Below the pieces are notes generated by a model. That model was given only the letters and a program-made list of their open reading frames with translations. It searched no databases and was not told the origin of the DNA. Below, in pieces: positions 26,634 to 35,723 of a DNA stretch of 60,172 nt. The position numbers were made by a program, and so were the translations under genes. The DNA comes from CAZDAM01 sp964503595 (GTDB lineage: Bacteria > Muiribacteriota > UBA6191), in contig CAZDAM010000006.1 in the NCBI GenBank assembly GCA_964503595.1, positions 1-60,172 on the forward strand, given 5' to 3'. The stretch's first letter is position 1; the number at the start of each line of letters is the position of its first letter.

Positions 26634-27327
26634 ACCAATTCTGAGTTTTGTAACCATGCCTCTTGGCAACCCTGAAGACATTACCTTAAGAGCCTTGCGG
26701 GTGCTCAGGGAATCCCAGGTGATTCTCTGCGAGGAGTTCAAGGCTGCCCGGCGCCTTCTGAAATCGATCGACGTGGATTTTTTTCAGGGAGATTTTGAGC
26801 AAAGGGGCGATCTTCCCTGGCTTTATGCACTGAATGAGCATACCCGTACCGATGAAATCGAAGCCCTTAATGAAATTCTTCTGATGCAGGATCGGGTCAG
26901 TGTGATTTCTGACTGTGGTTCCCCGGTTTTTGAGGATCCCGGTCACAAGGCTCTTCTGGTGGCAGAGCATTACACCCGTCACTATATTCCTGGAGCAACC
27001 TCGCTTTCAGCCATGATGATGCATCTTCCCGAAGGTGTGGACCGTTTTCTGATGGAAGGATTTTTACCGCGCGAAGATGGTGCCCGTCTGAAGCGCCTTA
27101 AGGAACTCAGCCGTTTGAAGCAGCCGTTTTTTCTGATGGAAACAGCCTATCGTCTCAAAAAGCTCAGCGAGGAGATCAAACGCGACTTTGCTGGCTGGAA
27201 ACTGCTTTTGGGGCATTCCCTGACCCAGAAATCCGAAAAGGTGATTGAGGGCCGGATTCCCGCGGTTCTGAAAGAGACGGCCAAACTTCCCAAAGGGGAT
27301 TTCGTCCTGTTCCTTTTACCAGCCTGA
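26626..27327 (+). CDS. rsmI: RsmI-like 16S rRNA 2'-O-ribose C1402 methyltransferase
   Basis: 233 residues. The start is a TTG at 26626, chosen because a perfect GGAGG (26615-26619) lies 6 nt upstream and because it includes the first beta strand before MPLGNPEDITLRALRVL. A later ATG at 26656 would remove it. Tetrapyrrole-methylase fold motifs are present: the GNPEDI loop, VSVISDCGSPVFEDPG, and the SAM-site string YIPGATSLSAMMM. It diverges from typical RsmI in the second half and is shorter than the usual 270-290, so a related MTase role is possible. Confidence 0.8.
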   Translation: MREPILSFVTMPLGNPEDITLRALRVLRESQVILCEEFKAARRLLKSIDVDFFQGDFEQRGDLPWLYALNEHTRTDEIEALNEILLMQDRVSVISDCGSPVFEDPGHKALLVAEHYTRHYIPGATSLSAMMMHLPEGVDRFLMEGFLPREDGARLKRLKELSRLKQPFFLMETAYRLKKLSEEIKRDFAGWKLLLGHSLTQKSEKVIEGRIPAVLKETAKLPKGDFVLFLLPA

Positions 27328-27331
27328 GATT

Positions 27332-27910
27332 CTACTGACGGACTTGCAGGCCACTGTAGGAAACGGTTGCATCCGGTGCCATCAGCCCGACTCTGGCGTT
27401 GCGTTCGGCGGCTTCGGACTGAACGCTCAGGAGCTTCTCCCCGTTGACGTAAAAATCGAATTTCTTCAGGTTGCGATCCAGTTGAAGGTCGAGATCTCCA
27501 CCGGGATCATGCTCAAGGGTTTTGGTTCCAAGAACTGTGCGCAGGCCTTCCTTGTATTCCAGAGCCTGCACCCTTCGCGTGCGGGGGTTGTACTCGAAGG
27601 CGACGAAGTTTTTTTCGTCGACGTAGTTGGCAACGATACCCATCCGGCGATCTTCTGTGTGACTTACGGCCACACTGGCCTTGGTTGTCAGAGAGTACTT
27701 TTCGCCCATCCGGTGATCCAGAGTGGCGAAGTTGTTGTATTTCTGCCTGTCCTTGGCATCTGGCCGAATGCTGGCTTCTGCTCCGGAGAAGCCCAAGAAT
27801 CCGGACTGGATCATTTTCAGTCCGACCTTTTTGCTGAAATCAGGGTTGAAAGAAAGGCGGAGGTTTTGAGCCAGACCATGAAGAGGGTTGGTAGTAGAAG
27901 TAACCTGCAT
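27332..27910 (-). CDS. Unrecognised protein with a predicted jelly-roll (concanavalin/LamG-like) fold
   Basis: 192 residues without a signal peptide. The pattern of alternating strands (GIVANYVDEKNFVAFEYNP, KKFDFYVNGEKLLS, NARVGLMAPDATVSYSGLQV) is typical of DUF1080/LamG-like concanavalin-type sandwiches that bind or cleave glycans. No catalytic residues can be assigned. It converges with rsmI with a 4-nt gap and is divergent from the tamB-like gene. Its own -10-like TACACT box ends 6 nt before the ATG and there is no SD, so it is probably leaderless. Confidence 0.6.
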   Translation of the reverse strand: MQVTSTTNPLHGLAQNLRLSFNPDFSKKVGLKMIQSGFLGFSGAEASIRPDAKDRQKYNNFATLDHRMGEKYSLTTKASVAVSHTEDRRMGIVANYVDEKNFVAFEYNPRTRRVQALEYKEGLRTVLGTKTLEHDPGGDLDLQLDRNLKKFDFYVNGEKLLSVQSEAAERNARVGLMAPDATVSYSGLQVRQ

Positions 27911-27916
27911 AGGATT

Positions 27917-27946
27917 AGTGTAAAATGCCCGCTATGGGAGAATCAA
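27917..27946 (-). promoter_or_regulatory. Leaderless promoter for the jelly-roll gene
   Basis: Minus strand: TTGATT (27941-27946), 18-nt spacer, TACACT (27917-27922), then AATCCT and ATG at 27910. It overlaps a plus-strand TAAAAT box (27921-27926) that ends 7 nt before ATG 27934 of the tamB-like gene, so the two divergent promoters share bases. Confidence 0.45.
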
Positions 27947-30900
27947 GCAGGAGTTCTCGGGAGCGCCGCCGCGGCCTGATCCTCGCCTTCGCATTCGTGA
28001 TCGGAATTCTGGTCATCGGAGGCTCCCTGATCAACAGCCTGGCCTTTGATCTGATCGAGCGCGGATTTCGCGAAGCCAGGCTTCCAGGCTGTAAAATTGT
28101 GGGTGCCGAGGTAGCGGGAAGTGTTCTGACCGGCTTTCTGATTTCGGACCTCAAACTGCTTTCCGAGGAATCGTCCCGTGAAATTCTTGTGATCGAAGCG
28201 GCCTATCTCAGGCTGGGACTCACGGATCTTTTGCGGGGCGAGGTCGTGGTGGACTTTGCCCGTATCAGCGGGGTTCGTTCTTCTGCGGCCGAATTCCGCC
28301 GTCTTCTGGCCCTCAAAGAGATTCAGGATGCGGTGACATCCTCGACAAAAAACAGTCTTCTTGGCGAGCTGAAGTTAAGAAATGTTCAGTTTCGGGGTTT
28401 AAGAATTGCCGAGCCGCTCGAACTTTTTTTGTCCGAAGAGCAGCTTCTGGCTGCGGATTCCAACCTCAGGTTGATTGCCGATCCGGTTTTTGACGGGAGT
28501 CTGGATTTGAGTGGTGGCCGTTTTGGTCTAAGAGCCCGGCTTCGCTCTGGCAAAGATAAGGAATCAAGCCTTCAGTTATCCATGCTTCTGGATGCCAGAC
28601 GTCTGGTCGGGGAGGCCCTGGTGGAAGCCGGAGGGGTTCATGTGGATGAACTGATTTCATGGCAGGGCCAGAAGGTTCCGGGAACTCTTGCCATGGAGGC
28701 CCGCCTGGCTTTCAGCCCCAGGCCGGAGGAATTAAAGGGAGGCAACCCGGCGATCATTCAAATCTCAGAGGAAGACAGGCTCTATTATACTCTTAAGGNN
28801 NNNNNNNNGAAGAGCTCAAAGGAGAAAACCCGGCGATGATCCGGCTTTCTGACCAGGATCGACTGTATTACACTCTGAAAGGAGAGGCTCGCCTGCTTTC
28901 CACCGGACTTTTGGTGCAGTCCGTTCCACTTCAGGATATTTACCTCAGAACCCGTTGGACCCATGATGAATTTTCGATCTCCCCTATGGAGGTTTCCATT
29001 CTGGGACAGAGATTCAGTGTGGAGGCGGAAGGCAACGGTGAAGGCTTTACGGCAAAACTGGATGCGGATGCCATTGAGCTTTCAGAGTTTCTTGGTTCTT
29101 TGGGGGGCAGAGGAGCTTCGGACTGGCTGAGCGGTTCCTTTGATGTCAGGGCCCGTTGGGATGGCAACCAGATTCACGTGGAGCCCATCCGGCTGCAGAA
29201 TCTCAAAGTTGCCGGCATGGCTGCCCGGCTGGAGCCCTTTCAGGTTCGTCTGAGAAATCCGGCTCGGATTGAGCTTTACAGCGTAGGTGGAGAAGCGGCC
29301 CAGGGAGCCCTTTTATCCCCGCTGATTCGTCTTGAGGAAGGAGTTCTGTCCTTGAGTGCAGGCTTGAAGGACATGCGTCCATCCCTTTTTCCCAAGATTG
29401 CTCCATTGATGGAAAAGCTGGGAATGAAGGGGGAGCTGATGGCAGAGATGAAAGCCAGTATTCCTCTGAACAGGCCGGAATCCTCCGCCATGCAGCTGGA
29501 AGGCAAGCTGGTCAGGCTTGAGGCTTTTGGTTTTCCGGCGGAGTCCTTGAGTTTTGAGGCCAACGCAACTACTTCTTCCATTGTTCTGAGCGGAGTTTTG
29601 AAACTTCCTCTGGAGGACGGGGGCGTGAACTTTCAGGCCCGACTTGATGAAGAAGAAGGCTGGCTTCATCTTCACTCCAGGCGTTTGGATACAGGTTTTC
29701 TGCGCTATCGTTTTTCTTCTCTTCCGGTGGGGGGAGTAATTGATGATGCCAGCCTTCGTTTCCAGTTCTATCCTGTCTGGGAAGGATCTTTGGAAATGAA
29801 GTCCACAGAGCTACGCTATGCTTCCCAGTCCTTTCGTAATTTTTCGCTTCACAGCAATCTCAAGCCGGACAGGGCCTGGTTCAAGATTGTTGATGATTCT
29901 CTGCGCTTTTCGGTTCACGGTACCCATATTCTTTCTTTTCCTCAGGATGCAGCACTTCTGCTGGAGCTGCCCCGCCATCTGAAAAATGCTCACGCCGAAT
30001 TGTCTGAAAAGAATCTGGCCCGTTTGATTCCTCTGGGACTGGGACGTTTCATCCATCTGGATCACGGGGCTTTGCAGATGAGTGCGAACTGGAATGAAAA
30101 GGATCTGGAGCTCGTTGTGGAAACCCTTCAGCTGGAAGCCAGAAATACCCGCCTGGAACTGGGTAAGCCGGCCCGGATCGGAATGGGGGGGGCGGGAGCT
30201 GATGGAGAAATTCTTCTGAAGCTCAGTCAGGAGGGTGGAAGCCTGGTTTTGAGAGCGGGGCAGAATCGGCTGGGGCTGGAACTCAAGGATTTGAAGGCCT
30301 CCTCTCTTCAGGCCTTTGCCCCGGTGAGCTGGCCGGTTCATGCCACTGCCCGCCTGAATGCCAAAATGCTCTGGGAGGAGCCACTTCAGGCAAAGCAGTC
30401 GGTTCTGGCAGAAATCAAAGCCCGCAATCTGAATCTGAATGCCTGGGGCAAACCCATGTTTGTCGATGCCATTGATGTGAAGGCGGGGTATCGCAATGGC
30501 CTCATTCGCGTGGATCATTTGCATCTGATTCGAAACAAAGCTGAGCTTCATGCTTCTTTGCGTATGCCTTCGGACGCCGTTTTTACGGCCCAGAAGTTTG
30601 CGGATCTGCCTTTTCGGGCTGAATTCAAGGCTCCCGGTTTTGCTCTTCAGGATATCAAACCTCTGCTCCCGGATTCCGTAAAAGAGCTCAAGGGAGATTT
30701 TGCGGCGGATCTGGTTGTGGAAAACAGCCTTCAGGGACAGCTGGAAGCGACGGGCTATCTCCGGGCCCTTATGGAGCCTCTGGAATATGATGATCCTCAA
30801 ACCGGCAGGATCTATCTGGATCGGCTGAGGCTTGATGCAACCCTTTCTCAGCAAACCTTGAAACTGACAACACTCAGCCTTCGTCTGGAAAATTTTTATG

Positions 30901-32105
30901 CAGATCTGGTGGGCAGGCTGACTCTTGAAAATGACTTTCCTTTCGAGTTGGCAGGCAGAGCGCATAGCCCTCTGTTTGAGGTTTCCTGGCTGAAACTGGA
31001 AAATGCTTCGATAGAAGGTTTGAATCTTCTGGGCAGGCTTGGCTCGATTCAGGGAAGTGGCCGGTTGAAATACGATACGGGTCTGGTGCGTCATGATGCT
31101 CTGATGCTCTGGCTGGATGAGCCGCATTCTCCGCTTTCGATTCCGGGTTTTGAGGATCATCACTTCCATCTTCAGGTCCGCTCCAACAGTCGCCCGACAG
31201 TTCTGCAGGGGGGGCTGTTTCGTTTTGAACTGGAGCCTGCCTTTGATGTCCATCTGGATAGAATGGGGGCTCTTATGGACGGGAGTGCCCGGGTTGTACG
31301 GGGACGGATGGATATTGCCCGTAACCGTTTTGAGGCAGAACCATCGAGCCTGATTCGCTTTGTTCCCAAAAGACCCGTTTTCAAACTGGGAAAGCCGGAC
31401 GAAGCAGCGAAAAATCTTCTGCCACAGGGGATTTGGGAGCAGAACGATTTTGCCATGGCTTCTTTGGAGCAGAAGCTTTCCATGCTCTGGAAGCAGCAAC
31501 CCCAGAACCTCAGATTGAAATATCAGGATGATTCCTCTTTTGAAACCTGGCTGAAGCTTCGGGCAACCAGTCGCCGGAACTCCAGCCAGCTGGAGCTTTC
31601 GGTCAATGGCCCCCTGAATGCCCTGAATCCCGTGATTCTGCAAAACGGTCAGCCCCTGGCTCAGGAGGATGCCCAGAAACTTGGAATCGGGGCTGTCCCT
31701 GGACGTCATACGGGCTCAAGCACTCAGGAGGAGCAGCTGGTTTCTTCACAGCTGACGGCTTCTGTGGAGGATCAGTTGATTGGGCGCCGGTTTGAAGGAC
31801 TTCTGAGAGATGTGTTCGGACTCAACCATGTTTCTCTTCAGTCCGGATTGATTCAGAATCCGGCAGTGACAGCCCAGTCGGGGGCGGGTTTTCGTCTGGG
31901 AACAAGCCTTTCAAAGGATGTTGAGGTTTACCATGAGCAGGAGACTCTGGGTTCTTCCACCATCAACCGGACTCAGCTGGAATTCAGGCTTTCTCCAGGA
32001 ACGGATCTCTGGTTTGAGCAGAAGCGCGAAACCTATGATTTCAAGTCGGTTCTGGGTGAAGAGAAAGATGTTCAGTTCGGAATTCAGCGCAAGTGGCGTT
32101 TCTGA
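27934..32105 (+). CDS. tamB: TamB-like (DUF490/AsmA-family) inner-membrane to outer-membrane bridge protein, split by an N gap
   Basis: About 1360 residues if the gap at 28799-28808 is closed. It has an N-terminal membrane anchor (LILAFAFVIGILVIGGSL), a long repetitive beta-strand groove typical of the AsmA/TamB/YhdP bridge family (amphipathic strands rich in L, F and D), and a C-terminal DUF490-like segment (residues from about 1150) ending in aromatic beta strands such as GTDLWFEQ and GIQRKWRF. TamB-like proteins span the periplasm and move phospholipid or help outer-membrane protein assembly. No tamA homologue is adjacent. Both ATG 27925 and ATG 27934 are possible; the second fits a TAAAAT box 7 nt upstream. 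Parts before and after the gap may come from different genomes (see gap feature). Confidence 0.8.
28726..28880. other. Scaffold gap (10 N) flanked by two diverged copies of one 72-bp coding segment
   Basis: 28726-28797 and 28809-28880 align codon for codon over 24 codons. By my count 48 of 72 bases and 18 of 24 residues match, with most differences at third positions. The copies are homologous but too different to be the same allele. Either the scaffold joins contigs of two related organisms, or a real tandem duplication lies here. Confidence 0.85.
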
Positions 32106-32171
32106 TAAAAACTTGGCATGATTTTTTCATGGTTACAGAGATCATATGCACAACTGTTACAGGAGTAAACC

Positions 32172-34004
32172 ATGCAGGAACAAGGCAAAATTTCGGTTAC
32201 CGCGGAAAACATCCTTCCCATCATCAAAAAATGGCTCTATTCCGAGCATGATATTTTCATCCGGGAGCTGGTTTCCAACGCCATGGATGCCATTACCAAA
32301 CACAAGCATCTGTCCCTGATGGGGGAAGCCCCCCAGAAGGATGTACCCTATAAAATCGAGATTGTGACCAGTGATTCCGAAAAAACCATCCGGATTCGGG
32401 ACAATGGTGTAGGCATGAGTGCTGAGGAAATCAAGCGCTATATTGCTGAAGTTGCTTTTTCCGGGGCTTCTGAATTTGTGAACAAATACAAGGGAGCCAG
32501 CGAGGCCCAGCAGATTATCGGTCATTTTGGTCTCGGGTTCTATTCTTCCTTTATGGTGGCGGATAAAGTGGAAGTCATCAGCAAATCGTTTCGGGAAGAC
32601 GAGCCGGCTGTGCGCTTCATCTGTGATGGGACGACCAGCTATACCCTGGAAACCCTGGAGGAGAGCAGGGAGCAGGGCACGGAAATCCTTCTGCACATCA
32701 ATGAAGAATCCGTGAACTTCCTGAATGACTGGGAGCTTCAGACCGCTCTGGTACGTCACTCCGGTTTTTTACCGGTTCCGATTTCCCTGAACGGAAAGCG
32801 CATCAACGAGCAGCCGGCAATCTGGATGAGCCAGCCCAATACCCTTAAGGATGAGGATTACGGCAAGCTGTTTGAACACTGGTTCCCCATGCAGGAGAAG
32901 CCACTGTTTCATATTCACTTCAACCTGGATACCCCGTTTCAGCTCAGAGGAATTCTCTGGTTTCCCAGAATCCGCCGTGATTTTGAATCCTTCAAGGGGC
33001 GTATCAAGCTGTTCTGCAACCAGGTTTTTGTGAGTGACAACATCGAGGATATCTTTCCGACCTATCTCTTCATGCTTCAGGGTGTGATTGACTGCCCTGA
33101 CATTCCCCTGAATGTTTCCCGTTCCAGCCTGCAGGGAGATCCCAGGGTCAAGAAAATCGGTCAGCATATTGCCAAGAAAATTGCCGACCGCCTCAAGGAA
33201 ATGGCCCGCAAAGAGCCGGAGCATTACCAGGAAGTCTGGGCGGACATTCATCCCTTTGTCAAATTCGGAATTCTTCAGGATGACAAGTTCGCAGAGCGGG
33301 TCGAGGATGTCGTGATCTTCAAAACCAGCCATGAATCCGGTTACACGAATCTGAAGGACTATCTTGAGCGGGCGAAGGAAAAGCACGAAAACAAGGTGTT
33401 TTATGCCAGTGATATGGTCTCTCAGGCATCCTATCTTGAGCTTTACAAATCCCAAGGGCTTGAAGTGCTGACTCTGGATGACATGATTGATACCCATTTC
33501 ATCCAGCATCTGGAAATGAAAGGGGAGGGCCTGACCTTTACCCGTATTGATTCCGATCTGGATCAGTCATTTGTAGATGAAGACAAGAAATCAAAACTTG
33601 TGGATCAGGACAATAAGACCCGCGAAGATCGCCTGAAGGAAGTCTTTGAGAAGGCTCTTGGCAATGACAAGATTACAGTGAGGGTTGAGAACCTGAAATC
33701 GGATGGGGTCAGTGGGATGATCCTACTTCCCGAGCACATCCGCCGCTTCAGGGATATGAATTCTCTTTCCCAGAGGGTAGAGCCTAAATTTCTGGAGGAT
33801 CACACCTTTGTAATCAATGCCCAGTCTCCGGCCATGGACAAGGTACTGAATCTGGCAGGGGGTATGCGTGAGGAGGATGCCACCCTGGTGGCCCGTCACC
33901 TTTATGATCTTGCCCTTCTGTCTCAAAGAGCTCTTCAGCCAGAGAAAATGAATGAATTTGTGGAGCGCTCGAACAGGATTGTCAACCTGCTTGGCGCGTC
34001 TTAA
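32172..34004 (+). CDS. htpG: Chaperone protein HtpG (bacterial Hsp90)
   Basis: 610 residues with an AGGAG SD. The N-terminal GHKL ATPase domain shows the ATP-lid motifs ELVSNAMDAI, IRDNGVGMS and IGHFGLGFYS; the middle domain contains RGILWFPR and LNVSRSSLQGD with the catalytic Arg; the C-terminal dimerisation domain ends near RIVNLLGAS. HtpG is a homodimeric ATP-dependent chaperone in the cytosol. A single cistron; I found no clear heat-shock sigma32 box upstream. Confidence 0.96.
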   Translation: MQEQGKISVTAENILPIIKKWLYSEHDIFIRELVSNAMDAITKHKHLSLMGEAPQKDVPYKIEIVTSDSEKTIRIRDNGVGMSAEEIKRYIAEVAFSGASEFVNKYKGASEAQQIIGHFGLGFYSSFMVADKVEVISKSFREDEPAVRFICDGTTSYTLETLEESREQGTEILLHINEESVNFLNDWELQTALVRHSGFLPVPISLNGKRINEQPAIWMSQPNTLKDEDYGKLFEHWFPMQEKPLFHIHFNLDTPFQLRGILWFPRIRRDFESFKGRIKLFCNQVFVSDNIEDIFPTYLFMLQGVIDCPDIPLNVSRSSLQGDPRVKKIGQHIAKKIADRLKEMARKEPEHYQEVWADIHPFVKFGILQDDKFAERVEDVVIFKTSHESGYTNLKDYLERAKEKHENKVFYASDMVSQASYLELYKSQGLEVLTLDDMIDTHFIQHLEMKGEGLTFTRIDSDLDQSFVDEDKKSKLVDQDNKTREDRLKEVFEKALGNDKITVRVENLKSDGVSGMILLPEHIRRFRDMNSLSQRVEPKFLEDHTFVINAQSPAMDKVLNLAGGMREEDATLVARHLYDLALLSQRALQPEKMNEFVERSNRIVNLLGAS

Positions 34005-34017
34005 AAGAGCAATTCTG

Positions 34018-34048
34018 GGCGGGAAAATCTCAATCGGGAATTCCCGCC
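34018..34048. repeat. Inverted repeat downstream of htpG
   Basis: GGCGGGAA (34018-34025) pairs with TTCCCGCC (34041-34048), and a perfect 12-nt palindrome CGGGAATTCCCG sits at 34035-34046. It begins 14 nt after the htpG stop and could act as an RNA 3' end, but there is no T tract behind it. Confidence 0.4.
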
Positions 34049-34197
34049 TGGAGTCTGAAAAAAGCTTTTGAAGGGATGCAAGGGAGCCGGATGAGCCCAT
34101 AATACCGATGAGGAAGAAGACGACAGAACCTCTTCTTAGGAAAGGGGCTCAGTGTCAGGCATGTTGGATTTGAGAGAAACGAAAGAGGATTGCTCTA

Positions 34198-34425
34198 AAT
34201 GGCTGCCACCTCATTGAAAATTCGTACGCTCCAAAGAAAACTCCACCTCAGAAGGATCTGAGGTTTTACAGTCTCTACGACAAACCGTCCCTCTCAGGTC
34301 TTGAATTTAGATATCCCCAAGGAGACGGAAGTACCCATCCCTTTGGATTCCTACGACCAGGGACAGGGCGGTTCAAGTGGCCTGTACAATTCTGATGGAG
34401 CCGATCTGAGTCGCTATTCTGATAC
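34198..34425 (+). pseudogene. Relic of a group II intron reverse transcriptase
   Basis: Within an otherwise gene-free 570-nt stretch, short segments in three frames read like group II intron maturase/RT. LKIRTLQRKL near 34213-34243 and LRFYSLYDK near 34257-34283 are N-terminal RT motifs, followed after a deletion by RYPQGDGSTHPFG (about 34307-34345) and, one frame over, LWIPTTRDRAVQ (about 34342-34376), which corresponds to the conserved IPKGDG-RPLGIPTVRDRVVQ core. Stops and frameshifts separate them, so the gene is dead. No intron RNA domains are visible. Bases 34005-34197 and 34426-34542 hold nothing else I can identify. Confidence 0.65.
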
Positions 34426-34542
34426 GATTCCTCACCAGCCCCTATTGGGGAATGTGGGCAGGTAGATCAGTTACCTGCTATATCTGCCGGTGAGCTCAGA
34501 GAAATCCGAAATGAAAAAAAATGCAAATCCCGAAAAAAATGA

Positions 34543-34571
34543 TTGCATCCTGAGGTAGGATCGTGTGTAAT
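34543..34571 (+). promoter_or_regulatory. Promoter of tRNA-Asn
   Basis: -35 TTGCAT (34543-34548), 17-nt spacer, -10 TGTAAT (34566-34571), giving a start near 34578, just before the tRNA at 34583. The position and spacing fit a dedicated stable-RNA promoter. Confidence 0.6.
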
Positions 34572-34582
34572 TACTCACGTCT

Positions 34583-34655
34583 TCCCTGATAGCTCAGTTG
34601 GTAGAGCAATCGGCTGTTAACCGATGTGTCGTAGGTTCGAGTCCTGCTCGGGGAG
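34583..34655 (+). tRNA. tRNA-Asn (anticodon GTT)
   Basis: The 73-nt cloverleaf folds fully: acceptor TCCCTGA/TCGGGGA, D stem GCTC/GAGC, anticodon stem ATCGG/CCGAT with loop CTGTTAA (anticodon GTT), T stem GTAGG/CCTGC with loop TTCGAGT, and discriminator G as expected for tRNA-Asn. The 3' CCA is not encoded (TACC follows), so a CCA-adding enzyme is needed. Confidence 0.97.
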
Positions 34656-34660
34656 TACCC

Positions 34661-34692
34661 GAAAAGCCCCGCTTATATTTGCGGGGCTTTTC
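34661..34692 (+). terminator. Strong intrinsic terminator after tRNA-Asn
   Basis: GAAAAGCCCCGC (34661-34672) pairs perfectly with GCGGGGCTTTTC (34681-34692) around the loop TTATATTT. The run of T within the 3' arm supplies the U tract. It ends the tRNA transcript 6 nt after the mature 3' end. Confidence 0.9.
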
Positions 34693-34716
34693 GCATATCC
34701 TTGGATTTGGAGGAAC

Positions 34717-35064
34717 ATGGAAATCGAGGTCTGGATGGAGAACGATGTGGAACTGTCAAATCTGCTGTCTGAAGAGGATGGCTGGGAGTCTTCAGGTACA
34801 ACCTGGAGCTGGAACGGCAAGGAGTGGATGATAAAGGTGGGAGAACCCTGGGCTCCAGAAGACGAAGACGTTCCGGATGAAATCCGGGAGGTTATGCCTT
34901 ATGCCCATCTTTTGATGGAATGGAGTCTGAGCCCGGCCACAGCTCCGGAGGAAGCCAGAGAAGTTCTGCTTCAGGCTGCTCAGGATGTCGCAGCAGCCTG
35001 CGGAGGGATTGTGTATGATCCCGTGGAAGCTGTGGTTTACGTTCCTGCTGAACTGGACGCATAG
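34717..35064 (+). CDS. Small acidic protein of unknown function
   Basis: 115 residues from ATG 34717, preceded by GGAGGA. It is acidic (many D and E) with no signal peptide or membrane segment. The first half is strand-rich with tryptophans (WESSGTTWSWNGKEW), and the second half contains a helix (APEEAREVLLQAAQDVAAACG) and a closing strand VYDPVEAVVYV. I do not recognise the family. It begins 24 nt after the tRNA terminator, so it needs its own promoter; none is obvious. Confidence 0.6.
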   Translation: MEIEVWMENDVELSNLLSEEDGWESSGTTWSWNGKEWMIKVGEPWAPEDEDVPDEIREVMPYAHLLMEWSLSPATAPEEAREVLLQAAQDVAAACGGIVYDPVEAVVYVPAELDA

Positions 35065-35261
35065 AGGTGGAAGAGTCAGGTGAAAGCGGAATTTCTGGTT
35101 TACCGGCTGGTTTGTTTTCATGATGCAAACTCTGGTGATAGTATGCCTGCCTGTACGTATGAGCTGTCTGGAGATTGCGGATGGTCTGATTCCCATGACC
35201 CGCCCTCTTGGTCTGGTGGCGATTCAGTCAATCATCCGACAGTATCTGAGAGGAGATAGTC

Positions 35262-35723
35262 ATGAAAACCCAGACACTGATTCGGGAACTCAGCAGGTAT
35301 GAGGGAGAATACCAGGGCCATGGCTTCAGCCATATGGAAGAAAACTTCGAAGGCTATTTCCGCCTGGAGGAATGTGCCCAGGGGAATGGACTCAGACTGG
35401 AATTCAGAGCTCTTGCAGGAAGGGATCATGTCCTGCATGAGGAAGTCAGCCTGATCGGCTGCCAGCAGGACGGTCGTCTCTGCCTTTTCAATCTCAATTC
35501 CAACAACAGCCTTTTGCTGCCTCATCCCCTGACCAGAGAATCCCTTCAGGAAGATGGACATGCCCTGCTTTTTCAGTATGGAGATCCTGATAGTTCCGCC
35601 GGATTTCGTGAGCAGATTGAACTGCTCCTTCTGATTGATGGAAGCATTCGCTATACCTATAGCTGGGGCCTTCCGGGAGAGGCTTTTCGGGAGCGTTCTT
35701 CCGTACATCTGAAGAAGGCATGA
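35262..35723 (+). CDS. Protein of unknown function, calycin- or DUF1579-like
   Basis: 153 residues with an AGGAG SD. No signal peptide. The alternating strand pattern (EYQGHGFSHMEENFEGYFRL, LRLEFRALAGRD, IRYTYSWGLPG) suggests a small beta barrel that could bind a ligand. No motif identifies a function. The stop overlaps the gluQRS start (ATGA), so the two are translated together. Bases 35065-35261 upstream show no convincing gene. Confidence 0.65.
   Translation: MKTQTLIRELSRYEGEYQGHGFSHMEENFEGYFRLEECAQGNGLRLEFRALAGRDHVLHEEVSLIGCQQDGRLCLFNLNSNNSLLLPHPLTRESLQEDGHALLFQYGDPDSSAGFREQIELLLLIDGSIRYTYSWGLPGEAFRERSSVHLKKA

Noticed and set aside
29811..31709. 632-codon open frame on the minus strand inside the tamB-like gene
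   Set aside because: It lies wholly antisense to a gene with clear TamB features. Its translation is low-complexity in K, Q, R and I with no domain, as expected of a shadow frame.
32106..32171. Sigma32 heat-shock promoter for htpG
   Set aside because: CTTGGCA is present near 32112, but no CCCCAT-type -10 is found at the right distance.
34018..34048. Intrinsic terminator of htpG
   Set aside because: The inverted repeat has a long loop and no T tract behind it, so only an inverted repeat is reported.
35120..35302. 60-codon frame between the acidic protein and the 35262 gene
   Set aside because: No SD, no signal or domain, and it overlaps the better supported start at 35262 with AGGAG.
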